Shown here one piece after another: positions 46,971-58,703 of a DNA stretch of 64,000 nucleotides. A model generated the notes under the pieces. The model saw only the letters and a program-made list of their open reading frames with translations. It did not search any database and was not told the origin of the DNA. Both the position numbers and the translations under genes were made by a program. The stretch lies in the NCBI GenBank assembly GCA_002105175.1, contig MCGE01000027.1, forward strand, positions 62,001 to 126,000, written 5' to 3'. How positions within the stretch are numbered: position 1 is the stretch's first letter; every line of letters starts with the position of its first letter. Source of the stretch: Absidia repens (Eukaryota > Mucoromycota > Mucoromycetes > Mucorales > Cunninghamellaceae).

Positions 46971-47535
46971 TACTGCTTCTAAGCCTAGTATCAAGAGTCT
47001 ATATATTGTGCCAGGCAAAAAGCGATATAACCGGTGAATTAGAAGTTGTACCTTCGTGCATAAGGAGTATTATTCGAAGACCGTTGATCCATGACCGTAC
47101 CAATTAGGAAGATCGTGCAGGGGGTGCTGTATCGTCTTTCTTGAAATCGTTGAGTGTACGTGCTGAAACTTTGTGACACCGATTTCCCGTTTTGTTGTTC
47201 GTATGGCGTCTTGGTATAAATCGAGTGCTGGTGATGCTGCATGACCGTAATCAGCGAGCACTATATGTTGCCAACTACCCATACTTGAAGACAAGAAAAT
47301 CATGTGCGTTTCATTCTATATGACTGTTGATAGCAAATACAAGTAATGAACAAGTGGTGACGTTTCGCCGGATTCTTGCCAGTTTCCATCTAGAATTCAC
47401 TGATACATAAAACCGCTTGAAGGAGATGATGGTAGCAGCGAAGATAGCTCACAGAATACCAACGTTTAATGAGTCAATGGTAGATCATTAGAAAAGAGAG
47501 ATAGGAGAAGAAAAAGCGAAACCCAAAACTGACTC

Positions 47536-47552
47536 GGTTTTTAAACTACCGC
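47536..47552 (+). promoter_or_regulatory. TTTAAA/CCGC motif upstream of RS/RNase H-like gene
   Basis: GGTTTTTAAACTACCGC, 102 bp before the ATG at 47654. Same motif family. Confidence 0.4.
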
Positions 47553-47653
47553 TAAATGACAATTTTTTTCTTTTTATTTTTTTTTCTTCGTTCTTTTCCT
47601 TCCTTCTTTCCTCACTTCCGTTTGTCTGATTATCAACAAATACATGCAATCTG

Positions 47654-50302
47654 ATGTCAACTAATTCACACCCATATCCAAAGGGAGGCGAGTCTGATGA
47701 GTCCCACAGCAAGCCATCGCCAAGCTCTTCACACCGAACAGGCCCATTGCAATCTCACGAATACTCGACACGACATCACCGTAATGCCGAACGTAGCTCA
47801 TCTGTAGCTGCCTCTTCTAACTGCTATCCCGTAAGAGTAAGTCGACGTCCATCACCTTCCTACAGCAGACGATCCCACTCTCGATCCCGCTCTCGATCTC
47901 GCTCACGATCTCGCTCACGATCTCCGTCAAGATCTCCCTCTAGTCGTTCTCGTCGCTCAAGAAGATCAAGACCACGTCGATCGGTAAATACTTATCACAA
48001 ATGATTATAAGACTTGTAGAAACTGCTGTACATTGGCCTGTAGGACTAACTTCTTTTTTTTTTTTTATTATTATTTCTTTGTTTACATTTATAGAAATCG
48101 AAGTCAGTTGGTGTCTGGGTTGCATCATCGTACCAACATTTGGAACGAGGATTTATTGTTGGTGTTGGAGTACAGTTCGACAGTAGTATAGGACAAGCAT
48201 TACATACTGCCTTCTCTTGGCCGACACCACCTACCCCTTATGCCGACCTTTTGGTAAGTGACTCGACTGGGTGTGACAAAATCTAAAAGGCAAACACGAT
48301 TTTTTTTATATTTTACTATTCTAGGCTTGTATACTTTGCCTGGCTGTACTGAAGGTGAAAAAAATGGATCATATCAATGTCAAAATATATTCGAACACGG
48401 CGTATTTGTCAAGACGTAAGTCTGTCACCCTTTATTCACACTCACCCAGAATATAGCTGATCGATTTTTTTTTTTTTGTAATACTTCATTGTAATAGTAG
48501 TTATGGATAGAAATGCTACCAATAGCAAACCTTTGAATGCTTTAGAAACTAGATTATATGAATTCCTTGTTGATATTATTAGTCAGAGACCTGGTCAAGT
48601 ACGAATGGTAAGTTGAATACGGCAAATATCTAGTGAAACAAGTTCAACCCTGTTATTAATCAATCAATCACTGTGGCGATTTTATTAGTGTCATACCACA
48701 CAATATTATGGGCCTAAATCTCCAGATTACATGCTGTTAGCGAAACACGCGGCGGCCTCCGTTCGTAAACAAATGTAATTTTTTTTTTTGGAGGAGGGGG
48801 GGTCGATGGATTGTTATTTTTTCTAACAAAATAATAATGATTTGATATGATCAATTACTCATATATCTTTTTTTTTTTCGTAAAGAGGGATGAATTATAG
48901 AGATATACCGAATTTTCCGACATGTTTGTATACCTCACCATTTGGAGAGCAACTTGCCTATGTTTTAGGTATGCCAACGAAGAAGTTATACAATGAAAGA
49001 TTTGAAGACGTGCTGCATAATACCGAATCATCAAGCAGCCCAGCACGATCAACTCTACCTCCACCATCAACACCAACTGTACCACCTTTACCTGCACCGT
49101 CGACGCAACAAGCTCTATCTGCACCACCGACACAAACATCTAAACCCCCACATTGGCCATCTGATTTACCATACCCAGTACCTTTTGAAATGGCTTCGGA
49201 TTTAATTACGAAACTCATGGCCATCACAGCGCCACCTACACCTGATGAATTATTAAGACTATCCAACGATCAGCATCTTTTCCCAAGATTCGATCCAGTA
49301 CAGCATTATTCACAACAACAACCTCCTCCTTCACAGCAACAACCACAACAACCACCTTTACACAATTACCATCAAAATTCGACAGTACCACCACAATACC
49401 ATCAGTCTCCAGTGTATCAGCCACCGTTTGCTCATCAAACTCCACCAAATCAGCAAGCCCCTCCCACCCAACAGCCTCTGCCATTTCAGTACCAGCCTCC
49501 TCCTCAACTACCTTTGTCAAATCAAACAGCTTATCAGCCGATGCCATCACCATCAGTGGCTCACCATCAACCTTCAGCACCTTATCCAATTGGTCAACCT
49601 TCAACACCGGCAGATCCTCGCCTCAGATCTTCGACCAATGCACCTGGGAGCGAACATCAAAATCCAGTGCCAAATATGTACCAATCAAAATCACCCCCTC
49701 CAAATCAGGCCATCAATATGGTGCATCCTTCAAGGATCGACCAAGTGGATAGTGTACGATCCAATCATCTGAAAAATGAAATATTTGTGGAAAGACACCA
49801 AACTCAAGTACAACCATCACCAGGTCTGGCTTCCAATCCACTTTATCCGTCGAGGACAGGCCAGCTAGAAGGTGTACGACATACGTATCAGCAATCTACA
49901 CCGCCTCGGCAATGGCCGCATTTACAACCACCACCACCAGCAGGCAATGTTGTACCATCTCCAGCAGGACCAACCCCGTTGAATGGTGATGCACGATCTT
50001 CTCAACAAAAAAACCAGGCAACCGAACAATCTCCTCCACCTCACCAACAAACTGCAACCGGAGTCATCATCACTGAAGTCAACTCACCTATACTTCACAA
50101 AAAGTATGAACCGTTACAACTTGTTGAACAAGACCAGAAAGGAACGAAAAGGTCAGCATCTCCATCAGCAGCTATCGGACGACCGCCTTCTTCTTATTAC
50201 CAAGAATCCTCTCCTCCTGCTCCTCCGTTGCAGAGATCGGGTGACATGCATTATTCCTATGGTCAAAATCACGCAAATTCGCAACTCCCCCCTCAGCCCT
50301 AG
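47654..50302 (+). CDS. RS-domain protein with RNase H-like fold and Pro/Gln-rich tail
   Basis: Six exons (47654-47983, 48095-48253, 48325-48415, 48498-48607, 48689-48774, 48886-50302) give about 730 residues in consistent phase. Residues about 65-112 are an Arg/Ser domain (RRSHSRSRSRSRSRSRSRSP and more), as in splicing factors. Residues about 112-260 look like an RNase H1-type fold: FIVGVGVQF, PTPYADLLACILCL (for TNxxAELxAI), VKIYSNTAYL (for VxIYTDSxYV), LYEFLVDIISQR, then SPDYMLLAKHAAA (for NExADxLAKxxA). Expected catalytic residues seem changed (see findings). A Pro/Gln-rich, disordered tail fills about 330-730. RS domains direct proteins to nuclear speckles, so a role in RNA processing is inferred. 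No known family with this order is recalled. The start follows a promoter motif. Confidence 0.78.
47878..47940 (+). repeat. 12-bp coding repeat of the RS domain
   Basis: TCTCGATCTCGC-like units encoding Arg-Ser dipeptides. Could expand or contract. Confidence 0.7.
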
Positions 50303-50960
50303 CTTTGGTAGCGTAGTTTTCGATATACTGTATTTTTTTTTCTTTGTTTAGTATAGTCTTCACTCCTTCCTTTTGATACATTCTCGCTCAAATCAATAAA
50401 AAAATATTTTATCGCTTTTTTTTTTTTTTTTTTTTTTTTTTTGGACTTTTTGACTTTATACTTTGTGTGGAAGGATGTTATCTTTACATAGACAATAGCA
50501 GTTTCCTTATCAAGAATGACGATGTACTTGTGAATACAAAGGTAATACAATGATTGTATGCTGTACTAAAACAGGAATGTTGAATACCAGTGATGAAAAT
50601 AGTATTTGATGGGCATAGATGTATTGATATTCTATTTTATGATTTACGTGATTTATAGAACATGATTTCCAATGATATTTGTAGTCTGTCTCTCTACTCA
50701 ACAGATGCAAGTTATGGCTCAAGTCGTCCTGGAAGAAAAAACATTCAAGCCCCGCCCTCTGACTTTGTCCAAAATGGTCGATTGTCTATATTTAATTTTT
50801 TTTTTTTTTGACCCCTTTACCTTTCCCTTTTTCTTTACTTTTTATTTTATTTTTATTTTTCATTTTCCCTACGCCATTGTAGTTGTAGATAGTAAAATAT
50901 ATCCACAAACAAACTGTAGTATTGATCCAACAACTCCATTTTGTCTTTACTACTCACAGC

Positions 50961-51001
<41 letters not shown>

Positions 51002-51085
51002 CGGTCATCTGTCCACTTCATATCTCCCCATCTCATTGTCTTTATTATCCCTTGACTCAACCTTACTACAATAATATCAACATAC
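50303..51085. other. Spacer between RS/RNase H-like gene and LRG1-like gene
   Basis: Holds a 26-T run (50417-50442) past the upstream stop, a CCGCC motif (50743-50757) and a (TC)n stretch (50963-50991). No gene. Confidence 0.5.
50743..50757 (+). promoter_or_regulatory. TTCAA/CCGCC motif upstream of LRG1-like gene
   Basis: ATTCAAGCCCCGCCC, 329 bp before the ATG at 51086. Same motif family; a 5' UTR intron could lie between. Confidence 0.35.
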
Positions 51086-54000
51086 ATGGCTACAAATAAC
51101 TCACCCAATTCAAGTCATTCTCATGCCATGTCATCACACATTCCTGCCTGTTCCCGTTGTCATCAACAATTAGGGGACCAACTTGTCAGGGCATTAGATG
51201 GTACTTTCCACCCTGAATGCTTTACGTGTCTGGTATGATTGAAAACAATAGCAACAATAACAATGACAATAATATTACCAAGAGTAGCTTGTTATTGTAC
51301 CTTTGGTGATACTAATCTATTTTCTGCTTGCTGTTTTTTATTTATAGGATTGTCAAGCCCCCGTGGCAGCCATGTTTTTTCCGTTTGTTACACCTGAAGG
51401 ACAAACGCTACCACTATGTGAACGTGATTACTTTCGGCGACTGGAACTCGTGTGTGGCTCCTGTGGTGAACCTTTGAAAGGTGCGTACATTATCGCTCTA
51501 AACCAAAAATACCATACCGATCATTTTATGTGCTGTGCTTGCTCCACTACGTTTGGAACCGATGACTCCTATTATGAACATGAGGGAAAAGTGTTTTGCC
51601 ATTATCATTATTCGACTCAATTTGCCGTTATGTGTGCTGGCTGTGACATGGCTATTTTGAAACAATACGTAGAAATTGATCGCAACGAATTTGTTGAACA
51701 TTGGCATCCAGAGTGCTACATGATTCACAAGGTAAAAACGCAATAAAATCATCAATGCCAATCGATATATGATCCAGGTACTAAACTATTGTTTTGTAGT
51801 TTTGGAGTGTCAAGGTACGACCAGCAACTGCTATATCAAGTCACGGTAAGCGACAATAAATGACCAAAACGTAGAAGGTTCTCTTTTACCTACATACTAT
51901 GCTCTCTTTTATCTTTTATTTAGACGCCAGTCAAAATGCAACCCTACTATTAGATCAACAGCACGAGATGGAAAACAAGGTATTTCGAATCTGGCAGGTT
52001 TTATCCGCTTTCGAAGGTAAAAAAGAAAAAAGTTGGGCGGGGACGACAATTGGATAGAATTATTTTATGCTAACTTATGTATAATAGAATCTTCTGCCAT
52101 GTGTATATCTGAAATGTTACTGAACGTATCGAACGGTGCTTTTCTCGAAGGTATTTGTCTATCTGAACGATTCTTAGTCCATGTCGAAGCCCTTTTTGCT
52201 GGTGTGGATGAACTTTGCAAAATCCAGTCTCAACATAACCTCCAAGGTATTTTGGAAAAAAGGATGAACACTTCTTATTTGAACTGCAAAACTCATCCCC
52301 TAATTTTATATAGATTTCAAGTACACTAGAGAAGCCAAAATGCTTTGTAAAAAAATCATCAACTTCTTCTCTCTGTTGGCAAAGGCTCAAGATATGGAAT
52401 CAAAAAAACTTGGAATGACTCAGGAACTTTTATCTCTGGTGACTGGATTGGCTCATTATCTCAAAATACTGATCAGGATTGCGTTGACAGCTGCATTAGA
52501 TCTGGTAAAAATAAATACATAATCAAGATACAATCTGAAGAGCACGTTGATTTATCAATTACTTACTACTTTTTTCTCTCCATTTTACAGGAACAAGCTG
52601 CTCCTACTTCCGCTACTGTCTCTCGATTACTAGCAAAGGTGATGGAGGTAGCTGGAAAAGAACGACATAGCAGGGATAGCCAACGATTTTTTAAAGCAAA
52701 TGGTAGCTCGGACACTTGCCAATATTGCCGCACAACTATTGAAGACGAATGTATCAAATACAACGATCATCGATGGCACGTGTCTTGTTTCCATTGCCGC
52801 CAATGCAAACGTGCTCTTGCCGCCAACTTTCATGACGCCGTTTTCAACAATGGATCTCAATCGATCATCTGCACGACATGTACCAACATACACAACGACA
52901 ATAATGATCATCAACACTTCCAACACGTCAGCCGGTTATCACAGTATACATATCTGCTACGGGTGGCTCTCAGTAGGCTTTGTAGTCTCCTTCAAATCAC
53001 AGGTACTTCTACTATAGTGACGAGGATGAGGAACATGCCCGTAAACTCACCACTATTATTTTTTATCTTCTAAACCCATAGATCAACAATTATCATCTAT
53101 AGAATATTCGAACAAGACAAAACCATACATCAAGGACACGATGAAGGACAGCGGAATGATTGTGAATGAAAAACAGCATGAAGTGGTTACATCAACAGTC
53201 GAGGAAAAAACGAATTATTACCCAACTCATATTACTGATGTCAAGAGCACCGTTTCACTGGATCGAAAGATGTCTCGGTCATTCAAATCTGCCAAACGAT
53301 CTACCATTCTTGGAAACGCAAACGATAAACCTTCATCAGTAGAGGAGATGGACCAACCCAATGAAGACGATGAAGACGGACATGACGACCATCAACAACA
53401 GCCTACAGTCACCAATAGAAAAGCTCCTGCTCGACTGGATAGCCTTATTCGACGGATGGATCAACATAAAGACTTGCCACCGCTGCCAGCATCTCGTCAA
53501 AGACAACAGAAGCATGAATACGATCACCAGCAACAGCAACACCAGCAGCAGCCCCATTCACAACCACGAGATGATGAATCACAAGAAGATGAATCAAAGT
53601 ACCGTCGCCGTGTCAGTGTTGGTCTTGATGATATACCTATGGTCGGCAAACAATTTATTCAGGAACAGAAAAAACGTCAACCCAACACCTCCATCAAAAC
53701 ACCACTTACCCAACCCGATTCACCCTTTGTCCCTGGTACTGGTCTTGTATCAAAATCCGTGATCAGCTCTTATACGGGCAAACCTCGTGTCTACCTTTCT
53801 GAACTCTCTGCTTTACAATACATGATCATGCGCCATGTGGCTGTGGTGCGGATTGAACCTTATGTCTCGGACTTTTTTACGCATGACGAATTGCTACAAC
53901 TGATTCAACTCAAAAAGGCATCCATTTGGGGTAAATTCTTTACATCTTTCAAGAAACCTGGCGGTGTTGCAAAAAAACAATCCAAGGCAAAGGAAGAAGG

Positions 54001-55470
54001 TACGTTTGGTGTCCCATTGGAAATATTGACAGAAAAGACAGGCGTGGAATCGAATTTGGGCGCTGGTGCTTCCCCTATCCGTATTGCTGCATTCATCGAT
54101 GATGCCATTACTGCTATGCGCCAAATGGGTAAGCTTTTTTTTTATATATAAATATAGCAATTTAAAAAAAAAAGTTTCTAACCCTACCTCATTTGTCTAT
54201 TGTTATTATAGACATGTCAGTGGAAGGTGTATTCCGAAAGAATGGTAATATCCGGCGACTCAAGCAAGTCAGTGAACAATTGGACAAGAACCCGAACGAT
54301 GTGAACTTTTCTACAGACAATGCTGTCCAGATTGCTGCTCTACTCAAAAAATGGTTACGTGAACTTCCTGATCCTCTTTTGACATATCGACTGCATAAAT
54401 TGTTTATTTGCGCACAACGTAAGTTGATGAAAACATTACATATCCAAAAATAGATAATAACGTGTGAGTGCGCATGATTATTATTATTTTCACTACCTAG
54501 GCATTGACAACCCTACCGCAAGAAAACGTGTCCTCCATTTGGCATGCTGTATGTTACCTAGATGCAATCGTGATACTATGGAGGTGCTATTTTTGTTTCT
54601 AAGATGGGTGGCTCTATTCTCACACGTGACAACAGATGTTGGCAGTCGTATGGATATTCCTAATCTGGCCCGGGTGATTGCTCCCAATATTTTACTTAGT
54701 ACGTCCAAAGACCCGCTCAAAGATGAATCATTTCTGGCAATCAATTCCGTAGAAATGCTTTTGGAATCGTATGAAGAGTTCTGCATGGTAGGAAAAAAAA
54801 GGGGGGATGACTGTGCTAACACGAAAGAGAAAACAAAGATAACTCATAGGACTTTTCTTTCCAATATGGATGATAGGTACCGGAAGACTTGGAACCATTC
54901 TTACACGATAGTCAATTCCAAGAAGGAAAAGGGGATATGTCATCAAAGGACTTTCTGAAGCGAGTGGAACATTTGTTGAAGAAAAAAGGCAACCATGGGT
55001 CTTGTGCACCATCCACTACCGATTTACGACAAGCTACAAATGAATTACGGATAGCCACCGATCGTCACCATCACTCGCATAAACAACAACACCACCCAGA
55101 GGGAGCACCACCAGCACGGCCTAGTACCAACCATATCCACAGTGCCCATCACCAAAGCGATTCGTCTACATCAATTTATGCCCAACAACAGTATCTACCA
55201 TACCCCAATCGCCATCCATCATCTGACTTTGTTCCAGGTCCCATTGCAACTACGCGACAGTCAAGCTTACACAACCACCCATCCAACTCAACGGGTGCCC
55301 CAACCTCCCCTCTTAGTCACAGCGGTGGCAGTCTCAACCAACAATTATATCATCAACAACAACATCAGCATCAGCATCATCGCCGTTCACTCAATGATCC
55401 CACTTCTCCGTCTGAATATTCGCCATCACCTTTGCGCGCTACTCCAATCCAACACGAATTACAATCTTGA
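51086..55470 (+). CDS. LRG1: Three-LIM-domain Rho GTPase-activating protein (Lrg1-like)
   Basis: Eleven exons (51086-51232, 51348-51731, 51800-51845, 51924-52016, 52088-52246, 52314-52504, 52591-53002, 53082-54128, 54212-54418, 54501-54787, 54877-55470) give 1188 residues, all in phase. LIM1 starts at CSRCHQQLGDQL, LIM2 at CGSCGEPLKGAYI, and a partial third follows at CAGCDMAILKQYVEI ... WHPECYMIHKFW. A further LIM-type zinc module (CQYCRTTIEDECIKYNDHRW with HVSCFHCRQC) lies near residue 390. The RhoGAP domain is C-terminal, with the arginine finger in VEGVFRKNG, KKWLRELPDPLL and NLARVIAPNIL. Lrg1 proteins inactivate Rho1 and restrain cell-wall and hyphal growth signalling. The tail is His/Gln/Ser-rich. 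Rga-type LIM-RhoGAPs are the alternative, but WHPECYMIHKFW favours Lrg1. Confidence 0.92.
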
Positions 55471-55534
55471 ATCATCAAATAATGTGTAGTTTACAGTATG
55501 CGTCATTGTTGTGTTAGTTTACCTGTAGATTTGC

Positions 55535-55617
55535 CTTTTATTATTATTATTATTATTATTATCATTATTATTATTATTATTATCATTATTATTGTTATTG
55601 TTATTATTATTTTTATT
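55535..55617. repeat. (TTA)n/(ATT)n microsatellite
   Basis: TTA units with a few CAT/GTT variants, just after the LRG1-like stop codon. Confidence 0.9.
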
Positions 55618-56002
55618 TTTATCGCTTCATTTGTCATTGTACATGGTCCCATCCTCCTCTCCCCTACACATTTACTATTGTTACCCCCCCCCGCATCCGC
55701 TTTCCTTCAATTTTTTTTTTCACCAGCATTTAGTTTAATACTGCTCCTTCCCTCCCTTTCTTCAATAAATACAGAATGATAGATACTCCCTGCCCCTCTC
55801 AATCAGCAAAGTCAATTATATCTAGAATAAAGTCTTGATCCATTTTTATTCATATTATAAATGTCTTTTTAATTCTGAAATGTGACATGGAAATAGGGTA
55901 GTGACATCTGGAAGATGATCAATCAAATACAACATCACACACACACACAGACAAAAAAAAAAGTAAAAGGACAAAAAATATACTCAATGTGTGGTAATAT
56001 CG

Positions 56003-56169
56003 TCAATTCATTACAATTTTATTAGTAGATCTAAGGAATAAGGGAAGTGGTACAAGTATAAATTGCATCTGTATGATAGAATATAACGTAGGAGTGTTGT
56101 TGGAAATGTATACACAAAAAAAAAAAAAAAAAAAAAAAAAGAAGTCAAAGGACAAAAATATGTGTTTAG

Positions 56170-56220
<51 letters not shown>

Positions 56221-56389
56221 AAAAAAAAAAAAAAAAAGTCGAAAGACAAAAATATGTGTTTAATAAAGATCTGATGATAACGTCAATTCGTTACAATTCT
56301 ATTAGTTGATATAAAGAATAACGATAGTAGTGGTGCAAATATATATTGAATGTATAGAGTATAAGTGTAGGGGTGCTGTATATACAAAT
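56003..56389. repeat. Direct duplication separated by (AAAT)n and A runs
   Basis: CGTCAATTC(A/G)TTACAATT(T/C)TATTAG opens two ~110-bp copies (56001-56117 and 56280-56389) that continue with a GTGGT(A/G)CAA block and GTAG(G)GGTG(T/C)TGT. Between them lie A runs, GTC(A/G)AAAGACAAAAATATGTG in two copies, and (AAAT)n at 56169-56222. Confidence 0.7.
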
Positions 56390-56460
56390 AATCGTAATAA
56401 TAAAAAGAATAATATAGGTAATGACAATGATCTAGGCTAAGGGGCGGGGGAGGTGCAACG

Positions 56461-58414
56461 TCAAGATGCATCATAAAACAATGTAACTAGTACTAGCAGA
56501 AGGGCAGAGGTGACAACGACACCAGTGGTATAGATTAGCCAAAGAATAAACATGCAAGTCAGCAGAACCACTAATGCAGAATGGAATAAATAGATCAGTC
56601 AATGTTTTTGTTGTCACATGTTTGCACTTGACCCCTGACTTTTTTTATTTTATTTTTATTTCCCGAGTTTGCCTTACCAGATATCAATAATGCCCAAAAT
56701 GTGATTGAATCCCATCGCCTAATATGTCGCTCTGCAGATTTCACTTTGGACTGCAAAATGCTGAATGTATCTTTGGCTTTATTTCGAAGGACTTCGTTGG
56801 TGAATTTCATGACTGTCAGTTGGTGGTTTGAATGAAGTTGAACAAGTAATGGCAACGTGCGCTGGATGTCTTCCTGAAGTGGATCCATGTTGTTTTCAAT
56901 ATTAGAGAGCGTCACTGAGACCTTGTGATTCAAGTACTATGTGGTATCATCATTACCAAGAAAGAGAGGGAAAAAAAAATGAAGCAAGTGAGTATGGCCT
57001 CCAGGAAATACACCATCACCCCCCACCCATCCAGCAACCTCTACCGCCAACCTGGTTGATCACCAAATAGATTATTATTACTATTTAATTAATAGTAATA
57101 ATAGGAATAAGAGCTCTCCCATTTCTTTACCTGTACATCGTGATCCAGTTGCTCCAGCTGATTTGTGTAGAATTCGATATCCCGCTGATGATCTTCTACC
57201 AATTGGACTTCTATATCCACCAGACATTGTAATTTTTGAATGTGTTCGGATACTTGAGCCAATATTGTCGCAGGAGCCCTACGTGGTAGACAAAATAACA
57301 ATAATTAGTACGACACTTATCTAGTTGTCTTTTTGTTTATTTACCTTGATTGAGTTCTGTTGGTATTTGTTCCTGAAATGGGTGGCTGAAAAGATGATGC
57401 CAATAATGATACTTGAGATGATCGATCAGATGACACTTCAAACGGCAATGCCAGTGCGTCAAGGTGACTTTTTGGTGTAACCCTCACGTCTCCCATAGTA
57501 TTACCTTGGTGAGGGTGAGGTGCCAAATGATTGTTTTTGATGGTCCATTTTCGAGTAGGTCGTGGTGTTGAAGCTGGTTTGAATAGGTGTCTTTTCCAAA
57601 TCGAGTTGAGTCGTTTTCGAACTTTTGATCTTTTCGATGCTGATGATAGGGATGTGGGTGAGATAATGCCACTTGCTAGTAATTCATGCGTTGCTGCAAA
57701 CATTGACTGTTGTTGTGTTGTTAGGCGATGTGTGCGGGATGGTAGGTATGAGTGCTGGGAGTGAGAATGATTAGACGACGGTAGTGAAGTAACGAGCGGA
57801 TGGCACCGCACCAGTGTGTGATTTGGGTTTGGAATAGGCGATAAATGTGATGCAATCTCTTGATCCATTGCTGAGGAGTCGTGAGGATGTACTGGTGGGA
57901 TGCTGTTTGTAGATATTTCCGACTGAGTAATATGAGTTGTATCGTAAGGGTGATCATAGGAAGAAGAAGGTCCCAAGGAATGATATTCATCAGACGCGAA
58001 GGATGAGGATAAGGAGCCTTCACTTGTTGAGGACATACCAGAAGGAGAAAACGATGTCATCTTGTTTTTCAATGATTGGACACCTTGAACAAATTTTTTG
58101 GAAAGGGACGAGTTGGATTCCCGTTTTTCAGCGGAAGAATGAGGTGGTTGGATTTGCCAATGTTGTTTTTTCTGTGGTAATGGTGATACGGGTAGCTGAT
58201 AATATCTTCGTGTTTGGTGTTCCAGTATACTTGTTTGTCGCAATGGAGTATCATAACTATCGAATGAGTCGTCGCTAGAGTAACCCAAACTCAAATTGTC
58301 ACCATCGGTTGTAGCGCTAGTGGTGGATGCATTTATTGTTGACACTGATGTAAGGGTGACTAGTGCACGTGGCCTATCCTGATTGATAAAGCTGCGAATT
58401 TCGTGATATTCCAT
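56461..58414 (-). CDS. Orphan coiled-coil protein with C-terminal membrane hairpin
   Basis: Four exons (58414-57345, 57278-57131, 56936-56678, 56570-56461) give about 528 residues with consistent phases. Residues 1-355 are low-complexity and Ser/Thr/His-rich with basic patches (RSKVRKRLNSIWKRHLFKP). Residues about 360-480 are predicted coiled coil (HIQKLQCLVDIEVQLVEDHQ; KFTNEVLRNKAKDTFSILQS). The C-terminus has two closely spaced hydrophobic helices (FWALLISVVLLTCMFILWLI and VVVTSALLLVLVTLFYD) with a short loop, so it is probably anchored in an organelle or ER membrane with the bulk in the cytosol. No family was recognised. The last exon was found from the splice signals, since it is too short for an isolated frame. 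Confidence 0.7.
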
Positions 58415-58594
58415 AGTGTATTCATAGAGCTTTGGTTTGAATAAATATACATATACATAAAAAAAAAAAAAAAAAGAGAGAAAAAGAAGAAAGAGGAAAA
58501 GAAAAAAGAAGGGAAAAAAAAGGAACGGGAGTCTAGTTGGCCAATAAATAAATAAAAACAAAGAAACACCGACGCATGATCAAAAAAATCACAT

Positions 58595-58599
<5 letters not shown>

Positions 58600-58656
<57 letters not shown>
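58600..58656 (-). repeat. Poly-A tract of 57 bases (T on minus strand)
   Basis: Lies 48 bp past the stop of the minus-strand MFS gene, so it is poly-T on that gene's sense strand, as after the BRE4-like gene. Confidence 0.9.
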
Positions 58657-58657
<1 letters not shown>

Positions 58658-58703
58658 GAGTATATATATTTTTTATTATAAAATTAAATAAAATACAAAC
58701 GGT

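Larger units (their letters stand above)
46175..47653. other. Spacer with inverted and direct repeats
   Basis: Contains the motif at 46275-46290, a perfect 10-bp inverted repeat at 46660-46685, an imperfect direct duplication (46729-46800 and 46857-46970) and the motif at 47536-47552. ORFs at 47039-47303 on the minus strand are unsupported. Confidence 0.5.
55471..56460. other. Repeat-rich spacer between convergent genes
   Basis: Contains (TTA)n, (AAAT)n, A runs and a direct duplication of about 110 bp. No gene was recognised. Confidence 0.6.

Noticed and set aside
47039..47303. Overlapping minus-strand ORFs of 67 and 77 codons
   Set aside because: No signal peptide, domain, splice context or promoter motif; the two frames overlap and neither looks protein-like. 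Composition fits noncoding sequence.
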